From assembly GCA_910577235.1 (NCBI GenBank), contig CAJTMX010000001.1, positions 62,001 through 126,000 of the forward strand: a stretch of 64,000 nucleotides of DNA, written 5' to 3'. The translations under genes and the position numbers were made by a program. A model generated the notes under the pieces. The model was given only the letters and a program-made list of their open reading frames with translations, was not told the origin of the DNA and ran no database searches. Numbering within the stretch: the stretch's first letter is position 1; each line of letters begins with the position of its first letter. Of this stretch, positions 25,345-34,684 are shown piece after piece. The stretch is from an uncultured Acetatifactor sp. GTDB lineage: Bacteria; Bacillota; Clostridia; Lachnospirales; Lachnospiraceae.

Positions 25345-25369
25345 AAGAAAATGGCGGCACGGGGATTGG

Positions 25370-27508
25370 ATGGAGATGGCAAAAGGACGGAGAGCGGCAT
25401 GGATCGTAGCGGTGGCAGCGCTGATATTGCTGCTGATGAATACATATGGACAGCGGCAGCTGCGGCTTGATCTGACGCCGGACAATGCAGCCGCACAGCA
25501 GAGCTGGATAAACTATGGGCCGCATTTGACCCTGCCCCGGGGGGATTATGAGCTGACGCTGGGGGGGACCGGTTCTGTGGTGGTACGAAACGGCGAGGGG
25601 ACGCTGCTGGGCAGCGGCAACGCGGCGGAACCGCTGGAGCTGCGTCTGGAAAAGGACGAGAGCAATATATTTTTAAGCGGCTGGTATGAAGGCAGTATCG
25701 GCTCTGTGACGGTGCGTTCCCCGGGGGGAGGAGCGATATACAGAGACTGGCTATTTATCAGCCTGGGACTTGGGGCCGTGGTGCTGGTGCTGGGCCGGAC
25801 GGCCTGCAGACAGGACAAGAGCGCCGGGATGCTTATATTCTGTGTGCTGCTGGGGGTCACGGTGCTGGCCAGTTACCCTCTTTTCAGCGGTACCATAGGC
25901 CCCGGACATGATCTGAATTTTCATCTGTACCGCATAGAGGGGATCAAGGACGGGCTGCTGGCGGGACAGTTCCCGGTGAGGCTGCATCCCACACAGAATA
26001 ATGGCTACGGATATATTTCATCCAGTGTGTATCCGGAGCTTTTTTTGTATTTCCCGGCGGTACTCAGACTCCTGGGGGCCTCTCCGGTGATGGCGTACAA
26101 TACATTTCTGGTGGCGGTGAACGCCGCCACAGCCTGGATCATGTATGTCTGCGCCAGAGGGATCACCCGCTCCCGCTACGGGGGGCTTTTGGCCTCTGCT
26201 TTGTATACCCTCTCCACCTGGAGGATCATCAATCTCTATTACCGGGCGGCTTTGGGGGAGGCGCTTGCCATGACGTTTTTTCCCTTGCTCCTATACGGGC
26301 TGTATCTGCTTTTGGCCCAGGAGAGCGACAGCGCGCCAACGGGGGGAAAGTGGTTGGTCCTGGCGCTGGGATGCAGCGGCGTCTTCCAGTCCCATATCAT
26401 CAGCACGGTATTTGCCGCAGGCACCATAGCGGTGGTTGTCATAGTATATTTTCCCAGATTCCTGGAGAAACGGCGTTTGCTGGGATTTGTGAAAGCGGGC
26501 GTGTTCACCGTGCTTTTGAACCTGTGGTATCTGGCGGCTTTTCTGACTTATTATCTGGGCGCTGACCTGGCCATCAGGCATACTCCGGAAAACACGGAGT
26601 TCTATCAGAATGCCGTATTCCTCACGGAGCTGTTTAATATATTCAACACAGGATTCGGCTATTCACAGCTGTTGGAGCAGGGCCTGCGGGGGAATATGTC
26701 CCTGTCGCTGGGAGTGGGAGTGACAGCGGCTTTGGTGCTCTGTGCGGCGTATTTTGTGCTGGGAAGAAAGGAGAAGGACGAAAACAGGAAGTTTTATGGC
26801 CTGTTGACAGCCATGGGGCTTGTGCTGCTCTTTATGTCAAGCACCCTGTTTCCCTGGCAGCTGCTGCAACGCAGTAAGCTGATCAACACATTTTGCGGCA
26901 CGGTCCGCATGCCCTGGCGATTTTTAAGTCTGGCATCCCCCATGTTCTGCCTGGCGGCAGCCGGGATACTGGTCCGGCGAAAAAGAAGGGAGTGGCTGCC
27001 TACGGCCTGTGCGGTGCTGGGAGTGTGCGCTCTGGCCTTTATACGGTGGGGAACCGCCTACACCACAGAGCTGGAACCGGCATTAAAGCCGGGACGGGCA
27101 GTGGAGCTTTACGCCTCCGCCGGATATGACAACGAGTATTTTCCCTGGGGAACGGACCCGGGAGGGCTGACTGCGGGGCGCTATGTCACCGAAGGCGCGG
27201 AGCTCATGGAATATGGGAAACAGGGAACCGATGTCAGCCTGGGACTGCAAAATGTCCGTGAGGGAGCCTGGGTGGAGGTTCCGCTGCTGTATTACGCCGG
27301 ATATGTCGCCAGAGATCAGCTGGGGCAGCGGCTGGAAGTGAAAGCAGGCGATAATCATGTGGTGAGAGTTCTGCTGCGGGAGGGAACGACCCGGGTGGAA
27401 CTGGGATATAAAGGTTTCTGGTATTTTCGGGTGGCGGAGCTGGGCACGATCCTGACGCTGGGAGCCTGGGGGGTGTACTGGTGGAAAAAAAGACAACGGA
27501 ACGGTTGA
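25370..27508 (+). CDS. Large polytopic membrane protein (GT-C-like), 712 aa
   Basis: One N-terminal helix (about 7-24), an extracellular beta-rich segment to about residue 120, then some 11-12 transmembrane helices, a second extracellular domain at about 580-690 and a last helix near the C-terminus. The loop GHDLNFHLYRIEGIKDGL with the acidic Asp-Leu-Asn motif after the second helix is like the first catalytic loop of GT-C fold sugar transferases and YfhO/PTPS-related membrane proteins. I cannot name the substrate. Two Met codons lie close together at 25370 and 25376. It overlaps the next gene by 28 bases. Confidence 0.8.
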   Translation: MEMAKGRRAAWIVAVAALILLLMNTYGQRQLRLDLTPDNAAAQQSWINYGPHLTLPRGDYELTLGGTGSVVVRNGEGTLLGSGNAAEPLELRLEKDESNIFLSGWYEGSIGSVTVRSPGGGAIYRDWLFISLGLGAVVLVLGRTACRQDKSAGMLIFCVLLGVTVLASYPLFSGTIGPGHDLNFHLYRIEGIKDGLLAGQFPVRLHPTQNNGYGYISSSVYPELFLYFPAVLRLLGASPVMAYNTFLVAVNAATAWIMYVCARGITRSRYGGLLASALYTLSTWRIINLYYRAALGEALAMTFFPLLLYGLYLLLAQESDSAPTGGKWLVLALGCSGVFQSHIISTVFAAGTIAVVVIVYFPRFLEKRRLLGFVKAGVFTVLLNLWYLAAFLTYYLGADLAIRHTPENTEFYQNAVFLTELFNIFNTGFGYSQLLEQGLRGNMSLSLGVGVTAALVLCAAYFVLGRKEKDENRKFYGLLTAMGLVLLFMSSTLFPWQLLQRSKLINTFCGTVRMPWRFLSLASPMFCLAAAGILVRRKRREWLPTACAVLGVCALAFIRWGTAYTTELEPALKPGRAVELYASAGYDNEYFPWGTDPGGLTAGRYVTEGAELMEYGKQGTDVSLGLQNVREGAWVEVPLLYYAGYVARDQLGQRLEVKAGDNHVVRVLLREGTTRVELGYKGFWYFRVAELGTILTLGAWGVYWWKKRQRNG

Positions 27509-29520
27509 AGGAACTTTTGCGCAGGACCGGGGACGGAGCGGCTTTGGCTGTTATCGCCCTGACAGTGCTGCTGTGCGAAATATTTGTTATGAATTATAAA
27601 CACTGGGGTTCTCTGTTCTGTGAGCCTGTGGAGAGCACGGAGTGCAATCTCTATGGGATAACGGATGTGGACGGGCGATATGTGATAGTCGACGAGGAGG
27701 CGGTGATAGAACTTACAGAGATCGGAGAGCCGGTGACATATATGGCTTTCACGCTGGAAGAGGAGCAGATGGCGGAGATCATGGTGGCGGCGGTGGATGA
27801 GGCTAACGCCGCCTATCTGTGCGCGCCGTCCCGGGTGGTGCGGGGAGACGTGGACCGCAGCGGATATCTGCGCCTGCATCTCAGCGGCAATGTATCGAAA
27901 CTGAAGGTGGTGATCAGGGGGATGCAGGGGGAGAGTATCCGGCAGGACGCGGTGACATTGAACGCCAAAGTGCCCCTCTTTTTTTCCTGGCGGCGGTATC
28001 TGCTGCTGACAGCCGGGTTGTGCTGTCTGTATCTGCTGCGTCCCGGCAGCAGGCGTTATGAGATAAGGACAGACCTGACCCGCAAAAAGCAGTGGTTATT
28101 TACGGCTGTCTGGGTGCTCATACAGCTATTGTTTTTTGCCCGGATGTTAAGATGGAATACCGGAGCGCTCGAGTGGCCTGCGTATCTGGAGCATCATCAG
28201 CAGTATTACCGGCTGGCGGAGGCTCTGTCAAGGGGGGAGACGGATATCGGGGTGGCTCCCTATGTTTCGGAACTGACCAATCCCTACGACCCAACGCTGC
28301 GTGAGGCTACAGGACTTGATTTTAAGTGGGATCACGCGTATTATCACGGACGTTATTATGTGTATTTCGGTGTAGTGCCTGTGCTGCTGTTCTATCTTCC
28401 CTTTTATCTGCTCACCGGCAGGCATCTGCCCCATGTGGACTGCGTTTTTCTGTTGGGGGGACTGCTGATGGCGGGAATTGCCTGGCTGCTGTGGCAGATC
28501 GTCCGCAGATGGTTTCCGCGGACACCCTATGTCCTGTTCCTGTTGCTGTCTACGGTGACGGGGGCAGCCTCTTATTTGGGCTATGCGGTCTATAAGCCGG
28601 ATCTGTATCTGGTGCCGATCCTGACAGGGATCGTCTGCGGCGTATGGGGGCTGGCCTTTTGGATTGGCGCCCAGGGGAAGGAGGAGTACAGCGCCTGGCG
28701 GTTGGGAGCCGGGTCCCTGTGTCTGGCGCTGATCGCCGGATGCAGGCCCCAGCAGCTGCTGATCCTGGCAGTGGGACCCGTGTTGTTTGGCAGAGCGGTG
28801 CTTAGGGAGAGAAAGCTGTTTGGCAAAGACAGCGGGGCACAGACGCTGGCTCTATGCCTTCCGTTTGTATTTGTAGCGGCAGGTATCATGTATTATAACA
28901 CCCTTCGTTTTGGGTCCCCGGTGGATTTTGGAGCGAATTATAACCTGACCACCAATGATATGACTCGCAGAGGCTGGGTATGGGGGCGGTGCGGTCTGGG
29001 TATTTTTTCTTATCTGTTACAACCTCCCCGTGTCAGTGCCGTCTTCCCCTTTTTACAGGATTTTCCGGCAGACACAGCCTATCAGGGACTGACGATCTCG
29101 GAGAGGATGATGGGAGGGATATTGTGGCTGTTTCCGGTGCTGATCTTCGGATTTTACGGCTTGACAAAGAGAAAAATGTTTAAGGACCGGAGATGCTATG
29201 GTATGGTCTGGATCTGTCAGTTGGTGACGGTAGCGCTGGTGATAACGGACACCCAGATGGCAGGACTTTTAACCCGATATTTCGGAGACTTTGTCTGGAT
29301 CGGTATGATCGGCAGTTTACTTGTAATATTGGCCTGTTATGACCGGGTGGCGGAGGAAAAAAGAGAATGCAAAACGCTGCAGAGAGCGGTGATATCGGCC
29401 TGCGTTGTCACATTTGTCACGGTTTTCCTGCGGATCTTTGCGCACACGGAGGATGCCATATGCCTGTCCAATCCGGCGCTGTACTATGAGGTACAGTCTC
29501 TGATCGCTTTTTGGATGTAG
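27481..29520 (+). CDS. Large polytopic membrane protein, 679 aa
   Basis: The probable GTG start at 27481 lies inside the previous gene, with GGGGGGTG about 10 bases upstream. The N-terminal helix (20-37) is followed by an extracellular beta domain to about 155 and then roughly a dozen helices. The segment NPYDPTLREATGLDFKWDHAYY then HGRYYVYFGVVPVLLFYLPFY is an extracellular loop before a helix, as in GT-C/PMT-like glycosyltransferases. It shares architecture with the upstream protein. The pair may decorate a surface glycan, an inference only. Its last 37 bases overlap the 3' end of the next, minus-strand gene. Confidence 0.78.
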   Translation: MEKKTTERLKELLRRTGDGAALAVIALTVLLCEIFVMNYKHWGSLFCEPVESTECNLYGITDVDGRYVIVDEEAVIELTEIGEPVTYMAFTLEEEQMAEIMVAAVDEANAAYLCAPSRVVRGDVDRSGYLRLHLSGNVSKLKVVIRGMQGESIRQDAVTLNAKVPLFFSWRRYLLLTAGLCCLYLLRPGSRRYEIRTDLTRKKQWLFTAVWVLIQLLFFARMLRWNTGALEWPAYLEHHQQYYRLAEALSRGETDIGVAPYVSELTNPYDPTLREATGLDFKWDHAYYHGRYYVYFGVVPVLLFYLPFYLLTGRHLPHVDCVFLLGGLLMAGIAWLLWQIVRRWFPRTPYVLFLLLSTVTGAASYLGYAVYKPDLYLVPILTGIVCGVWGLAFWIGAQGKEEYSAWRLGAGSLCLALIAGCRPQQLLILAVGPVLFGRAVLRERKLFGKDSGAQTLALCLPFVFVAAGIMYYNTLRFGSPVDFGANYNLTTNDMTRRGWVWGRCGLGIFSYLLQPPRVSAVFPFLQDFPADTAYQGLTISERMMGGILWLFPVLIFGFYGLTKRKMFKDRRCYGMVWICQLVTVALVITDTQMAGLLTRYFGDFVWIGMIGSLLVILACYDRVAEEKRECKTLQRAVISACVVTFVTVFLRIFAHTEDAICLSNPALYYEVQSLIAFWM

Positions 29521-30158
29521 AGGCAGGCGTTTTCTATAAACCCTGCATTTTCCTCAAAGGAAAAGACGGCGGGCCTGGACTCCTCATGAGAAGTCAGGAA
29601 GTTTTTCTCTATGATAAACGCCTTACTGTCTTGCAGTTCCCGGCAGGTAATATAGTCAGTGATCTCGTAATCCTGCTCTTCCAGCAGGATGTCGGGCATG
29701 GGATAGCGAAAGGCGTATTCCCTTATCAGTCTCCAGTCATTTAAGTCCACATCCCGCCCGAAAGCGGCAAAATATTCCGGGTCGTCGGGCATTTTGCCCG
29801 ACGCGGTCAGCCGTTTCACATGGCTGTCCCGCAGAGTTAAGATAAAGACTTCATCGGCCAGTATATGGGTCACATATCCCAGATACAGTTCATAGTCGGG
29901 ACGTCCCGGATGGAGGTACCGGTCTGTAAAACTCCGGAAAGCCCGGTGGTACTGATCATAATACTGCGGAAGACGGAGTTCTCCCAGGCGTATATGATCT
30001 TTAAAATGAGTATGCCTCTTCATTTCCCGTTGATAGTTCTCCCGGGCCATGATAGCGTCGGGAGCCAGATTGCCGCAGTAAAACAGCGCGGGCCGCTGTA
30101 TCTGTAAAGGGCCAAGCAGCCGGTCTGCAATGACCAGGTGAGTTATGGTGCCTGCCAT
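29484..30158 (-). CDS. Zinc-dependent phospholipase C-like protein
   Basis: A 224-aa helical protein starting with MAGTITHLVIADRLLGPL and containing FYCGNLAPDAI, HTHFKD and YLGYVTHILADEVF. These His/Asp positions match zinc-dependent phospholipase C/S1-P1-like proteins of Firmicutes; no signal peptide is present, so a cytosolic role is likely and the true substrate is unknown. AGGAGGTATCCC sets the start at 30158. The 3' end overlaps the convergent membrane protein gene by 37 bases, without room for a terminator between them. Confidence 0.85.
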   Translation of the reverse strand: MAGTITHLVIADRLLGPLQIQRPALFYCGNLAPDAIMARENYQREMKRHTHFKDHIRLGELRLPQYYDQYHRAFRSFTDRYLHPGRPDYELYLGYVTHILADEVFILTLRDSHVKRLTASGKMPDDPEYFAAFGRDVDLNDWRLIREYAFRYPMPDILLEEQDYEITDYITCRELQDSKAFIIEKNFLTSHEESRPAVFSFEENAGFIENACLYIQKAIRDCTS

Positions 30159-30280
30159 GGGATACCTCCTGTGTAAAAGATATAAATAGTATAACACATT
30201 TCGGTCTGTATGTCACAGAATAATTGCTATTAGCCTATACTGCAATTATGACAAAAAAATAGTAAAATAGGACCATTTAG

Positions 30281-30310
30281 TTGACAAATGCATGAGGAGG
30301 AGACTATAAT
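30281..30310 (+). promoter_or_regulatory. Promoter of the GGDEF/EAL gene
   Basis: TTGACA (30281-30286), 18 bases, and TATAAT (30305-30310), both full consensus. Confidence 0.85.
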
Positions 30311-30357
30311 AAAGTACAGATAGTATTATCCGTTAAATACGGGTAATGGAGAGAACT

Positions 30358-32778
30358 ATGAGCGATAAAAAACAGATGGACAGTACAATAAATCCGGCAG
30401 AGATGCGGGATGATCAAGGCAGCAGCGAGGAGGGTACGGACATATTGACGAACCTCTGTACTTTTGTTACTGCCAAAGAGCAGGTCAGGGAACTGCTGGA
30501 GAGAGAGCCACAGGGGACTTACCATGTGGTCATGCTACATATCGGCAATCTTTCACAGCTACAAGAGGAATACGGTTTTGCCTTTGCCATGGCGGTGCTG
30601 GAGAACCAGGCGGTTCTTTTGCGGCGCTATTTTCAGCTGTTGGACAAAGTGATATTTTCCCGCATAGGCAAAGATGCGCTGATGGCCTTTGTGCAGTGGG
30701 AGGACGCCCGGGAGGTGGAGGAGCATTGCCGTCTGGTGCAGGAGAAACTGCAGGCCGGCTTTTTCGGCCGAAAGGAAAAGCTTTGGTGCAGAGTGACCAT
30801 GGGGATATATCATGTGCCGTCCGGGGAGAGGGAGCCGGGCCGGATTTTTTCCTGTTGCAGCAAAGCGGTGGGATACGGGCTGAGATGCCGGATTCCCTGC
30901 ACGGTGTATGAGGAGAGCATGGCTGGCGAGGATGAACGCACGGAAGAGAATATGATGGCGGAGGTCCTGGACGGAGAGAGGATTTCCCGATATGGCAGCC
31001 GCTTTATAGCTTTTGCGGTGGGTCTGCTGGCGGACACGTCGGATCTGGACAGCAGTCTGGATATGCTTGTCAAACAGGTGGGCTGGCACTATGACTATGA
31101 CGAGGTGCTGATATCTGAGTTTGTACGCGACAACAGTACCATGGTATCCAACAAATGGCGCCGGGATGAGGGCGTGGTTCGGCATCCGGAGGAGATCAAT
31201 ACTTTTGACGTATGGGACGATTTCTTTTCCGGATATGACAAGGACGGCATCAATCTGACCTGTGACGTGGAGCAGGGAGGATACACGGAAAAGGATATGG
31301 ATTTTTTCCGAAAGAAACAGATCGGCAGTTTTATCAATCTGCTGTTTTACAGCAACGGACAGGCCATAGGCTATCTGACCTGTAATCGGAAACGGGCCAT
31401 CGAGGGGATTTCGGATGAAGAGCTGAGTACACTGATCCAGCTGGGTAAGGTGATCGGTTCCTTTGTGGCTCTGCGTTTTCAGAACCGACAGAATCAGGAA
31501 CATATCGAGACTATGAGACGGGATGAGCTGACGGGGTTGTATCACTATGGCGCTTTCCAGAAAGAGGTGCGGCGGGCGCTGTATCAGTGTGACCCGGATC
31601 TCACCTACGCCATGATATATATGGATATCAGCAACTTTGCCTATCTGAATGAGAACTTCGGATACAGTGAGGGAAACCAGTTACTTAAGGATATGGCCAG
31701 ATGGCTGCGGTATATGAATGCCAAGCGATGTATCTGCGGGCGGGTGTACGCGGATCGGTTTGTAGCGCTGGTGTCCGGAGACAACAGGGAGAATATGGAG
31801 AATCAGATACGGCATTCCGTGAGCCGTTTTTCCGATTATCTGCAGCATCAGTATCCCATGGGGGATCTGCAAGTGCGAGCCGGATTATATTATATAGACA
31901 ACCCGGAGGCGGAGATATTTACGATGATAGATGCCGCCAATCACGCCAGAAAGACTATAAAGGAAGACTATCTGAATCATGTGGTGGTGTATACGGATCA
32001 GCTGCGGCAGACCAGGGCGGAGAAGATCAAGGTGGTGACCAGCATTCACGATGCCATAGACAAGGGGAATGTGGAGGCATTTTTACAGCCAAAATTCTCT
32101 ATGAAGACAAGGGAGGTAGTGGGCGCGGAGGCGCTGGTCAGATGGCACAACGAGGACGGCACGCTGAAACATCCCAATCAGTTCATTCCTGTGCTGGAGG
32201 AAGTGGGCTATATTGTAAATGTGGATTTCTGTGTATTTCGGCAGGTTCTGGCCTGTTTAAAGCGCTGGAAGGAAGAAGGAATGAAAAGAGTTCCCATTTC
32301 CGTGAATTTTTCCAGGGTACATTTCAGGGACCAACATTTCTGCGATAAGGTGATGGCCATGTTGCGGGAATATGAAGTGGAGCCGGAGTATATTGAAATA
32401 GAAGTGACGGAGAGCTGCATTTCCGGCAACGCTGTAGGCATGGTGGAGCAGATGACACAGTTGCGTCAGCACGGACTCAAGATCGCCATGGACGATTTCG
32501 GTATCGGTTACTCCTCTCTGGGGATGCTGATAGACGCCAATGTGGATATCGTCAAGGTTGATAAGAGCTTTATCGACCACTATGAGACCGATCAGGAACA
32601 GCAGTATATCAACCGCATTGGCCAGCTGGTGAGGGCAGCGGGCAAGGATATCATATTTGAGGGAGTGGAGACCCAGCAGCAGGTTGACTTCCTGCGGGAT
32701 TACGGCTATGACAAAGCCCAGGGGTATGTGTTCTCCAAGCCGGTGCCCATTACGGATTTTGAACAGTGGATAGAGTGA
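30358..32778 (+). CDS. c-di-GMP phosphodiesterase with degenerate GGDEF and intact EAL domains
   Basis: An 806-aa cytoplasmic protein. Residues about 30-180 look like a partial cyclase-like domain, about 200-375 like a GAF-type sensor, about 385-545 is GGDEF-like, and 560-806 is EAL. The GGDEF signature is replaced by YADRF (464-468), so no cyclase activity is expected. EAL is intact: E591-A592-L593 in GAEALVRW, VNFSRVH, EVTES, MDDFGIGYSS (D712, D713) and IVKVDKSFI. It should therefore hydrolyse c-di-GMP, with the dead GGDEF perhaps binding GTP. GGAGAG sets the start at 30358. Confidence 0.93.
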   Translation: MSDKKQMDSTINPAEMRDDQGSSEEGTDILTNLCTFVTAKEQVRELLEREPQGTYHVVMLHIGNLSQLQEEYGFAFAMAVLENQAVLLRRYFQLLDKVIFSRIGKDALMAFVQWEDAREVEEHCRLVQEKLQAGFFGRKEKLWCRVTMGIYHVPSGEREPGRIFSCCSKAVGYGLRCRIPCTVYEESMAGEDERTEENMMAEVLDGERISRYGSRFIAFAVGLLADTSDLDSSLDMLVKQVGWHYDYDEVLISEFVRDNSTMVSNKWRRDEGVVRHPEEINTFDVWDDFFSGYDKDGINLTCDVEQGGYTEKDMDFFRKKQIGSFINLLFYSNGQAIGYLTCNRKRAIEGISDEELSTLIQLGKVIGSFVALRFQNRQNQEHIETMRRDELTGLYHYGAFQKEVRRALYQCDPDLTYAMIYMDISNFAYLNENFGYSEGNQLLKDMARWLRYMNAKRCICGRVYADRFVALVSGDNRENMENQIRHSVSRFSDYLQHQYPMGDLQVRAGLYYIDNPEAEIFTMIDAANHARKTIKEDYLNHVVVYTDQLRQTRAEKIKVVTSIHDAIDKGNVEAFLQPKFSMKTREVVGAEALVRWHNEDGTLKHPNQFIPVLEEVGYIVNVDFCVFRQVLACLKRWKEEGMKRVPISVNFSRVHFRDQHFCDKVMAMLREYEVEPEYIEIEVTESCISGNAVGMVEQMTQLRQHGLKIAMDDFGIGYSSLGMLIDANVDIVKVDKSFIDHYETDQEQQYINRIGQLVRAAGKDIIFEGVETQQQVDFLRDYGYDKAQGYVFSKPVPITDFEQWIE

Positions 32779-32838
32779 GAATAACTTCCGGTTGCCATCG
32801 GCATTGGAGTTTCGCTAAAAAACTATAGTCTCACCCGC

Positions 32839-32872
32839 AAAAAAGGGATTTGTCTCGGCAAATCCCTTTTTT
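32839..32872. terminator. Bidirectional terminator
   Basis: AAAAAGGGATTTG pairs with CAAATCCCTTTTTT. It ends the phosphodiesterase gene and the convergent lipase gene. Confidence 0.9.
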
Positions 32873-32900
32873 GATACATGAAAGCATGGATTTCGAGAGA

Positions 32901-34259
32901 TCAGAAACCGCGTTCTTTCAGTTCATGGACAAGCTGTACATAGAATTCCCGGACGTCAAAATCGGGTACGTTCTCGCGGTTTAAATCTATCATGTCCCCG
33001 TGTGAGATACCTCGTGTGCCGGGGACGGTGAGAAAGCGATAGGACGCGCCCCAGGGGAAGGAGCGTTCTCCCACCAGCCCATCGTTGGGGCCGTCAAAGT
33101 GGTGACACAGCATATGGGTAAAATTGAGCGGAAACCGCCCGCCTCTTGCCCTGCTGAGCCGGGAGCCGACGCTCTGGTAGTACACGCCGGGCACGTCGGG
33201 GGTGTTTTCGTTGAACTCCCGACAGAAAGAGGCGGTCAGATTGGTGACTGCGCCTATAAAGTCAGGGGCGGGGTCCCCCAGTTTCAGCAGCGCGGCATTG
33301 TAGGTGTTTGCTACGGCCTGCTGTTGTTTTTGGGGAATCTTCGTAAGCAGATAGTCGGCAAATTCGCAGCCCCGGTGGGGGGTATTGACAGTGGTCAGGG
33401 AGGCCACATGCTCGGCCACACCAGGGAGCTGTAGGGCGGCCCTGGCGTCCAGACCGCCCTTGGAATGGCCGATGATGTTTACCTTATCACAGCCGGTCTC
33501 CCGAACGATTGAGAGAATGCGGTCCGCTATCTCCTGACCGCTGGAGGCAATGGGGGCGGCGGACTGATGGTTCCCGTAATAGATTTTGGCTCCTTCCGTC
33601 TCCAGCGCCTGAGGAATCCTGCCCCAGTAGTTAAAATACCGAAAATCGCGGAAGAAAACGCCGTGCACCATCAAAATGGGATATCTGGTGTTGCAGAGCG
33701 CGCTTTCGCAGCGGGACTGTGCCGTCAGTATCTTGCTGCTCTCAAAAGCCACCTCCCGGGAGGCCGTGCGTATGATCCAGAACAGTACGATCAGATTGGC
33801 GATGGGGATAAAGCCGCAGATGACGCCGATGACCCGCAGGCGGATGCCCAGCTGCAGGGAGGACAGATAGACCCGCAGCATACCGTTCCAGAAGAGAATG
33901 AATTCCGCGCCGAACAACAGCAGGCAGTGCAGCAGCCAGAAACGTAAATTCCCCCGAGCCAGAGGTTCTATGCCGGGCAGCAGACCGCCCATTCCCACAA
34001 TGGCCACAAGTATGTTGATCAGTGTGCTGGCGGCAAAAATGACCAACAGATTGCAGCCCCGGTTACAGACGCCCAGCCGATAGCTGCAGGGGCGGTTGAT
34101 GGGCAGAGCGGGGTATAGATTCAGCAAGAGGAACAGCCATGGGGCCAGAGCCCTGAGAAAGCCGGGCATGGCCGTCCGGCCCAGCAGTATGTAACTGGCG
34201 GCAAAAACCGCCAGCAGACTGCCCAGTATATATTCTGTAATCTTTTGTATCCTAGACAT
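32901..34259 (-). CDS. Membrane-anchored alpha/beta-hydrolase (lipase-like)
   Basis: A 452-aa protein: about five transmembrane helices in residues 10-165, then an alpha/beta-hydrolase domain. YPILMVHGVFFRD is the oxyanion strand, GHSKGG (264-269) holds the nucleophile Ser266, GPNDGLV gives the acidic residue, and GISHGDMID the His. The order agrees with triacylglycerol lipases. The membrane anchor suggests action at the membrane face, but side and substrate are not evident. AAAGGAGTCTCCAAG precedes the ATG. It lies next to the fold-back element at 34292. Confidence 0.9.
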   Translation of the reverse strand: MSRIQKITEYILGSLLAVFAASYILLGRTAMPGFLRALAPWLFLLLNLYPALPINRPCSYRLGVCNRGCNLLVIFAASTLINILVAIVGMGGLLPGIEPLARGNLRFWLLHCLLLFGAEFILFWNGMLRVYLSSLQLGIRLRVIGVICGFIPIANLIVLFWIIRTASREVAFESSKILTAQSRCESALCNTRYPILMVHGVFFRDFRYFNYWGRIPQALETEGAKIYYGNHQSAAPIASSGQEIADRILSIVRETGCDKVNIIGHSKGGLDARAALQLPGVAEHVASLTTVNTPHRGCEFADYLLTKIPQKQQQAVANTYNAALLKLGDPAPDFIGAVTNLTASFCREFNENTPDVPGVYYQSVGSRLSRARGGRFPLNFTHMLCHHFDGPNDGLVGERSFPWGASYRFLTVPGTRGISHGDMIDLNRENVPDFDVREFYVQLVHELKERGF

Positions 34260-34291
34260 CTTGGAGACTCCTTTCCTGTTTATGTAATTTG

Positions 34292-34510
34292 GGTAATTGC
34301 GAAACTGTTATTTTGCCAGTACCGAGTTGTGCATATTGTATATTCCATAAGCAGGCATGGCGCAAAGCAGCTGCGCCGCGAACCGTCGGTACCGAGGTTG
34401 CTAGCAACCTCGGTACCGCTACGGTGAGAACGGAGCGAGAGCGTGCCTACGCCTCTAAGTATACAATGTGCGCAATGACACGCGTATAGCAACTGAGTTT
34501 CGCAACTACC
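34292..34510. repeat. Fold-back (MITE-like) element, 219 bp, in a 425-bp gene-free stretch
   Basis: Terminal arms GGTAATTGCGAAACT (34292-34306) and AGTTTCGCAACTACC (34496-34510) are inverted copies with one mismatch. Inside lie TTGTGCATATTGTATA against TATACAATGTGCGCAA (14 of 16), ACCGT/ACGGT, and a perfect 32-bp palindrome at 34387-34418, so the whole element folds into one long imperfect hairpin. It encodes no protein. The same terminal arms occur at 60588-60666. The rest of the stretch (34511-34684) shows only the binding-protein leader. Confidence 0.85.
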
Positions 34511-34684
34511 TATTACGTAATACGAATGTATGCTCAATTCGGCGGCGGCAAAGACAACCAATGCGCACCTATTTTTAATATCATACACATTTTATGGCGC
34601 GAAGTAAAGTAGATGTCACTTTTTTCCCTTCTTGAACATAACATAGAGCATCAGCCATAAGGAAAAGGGAGGATATGAAAGCCT

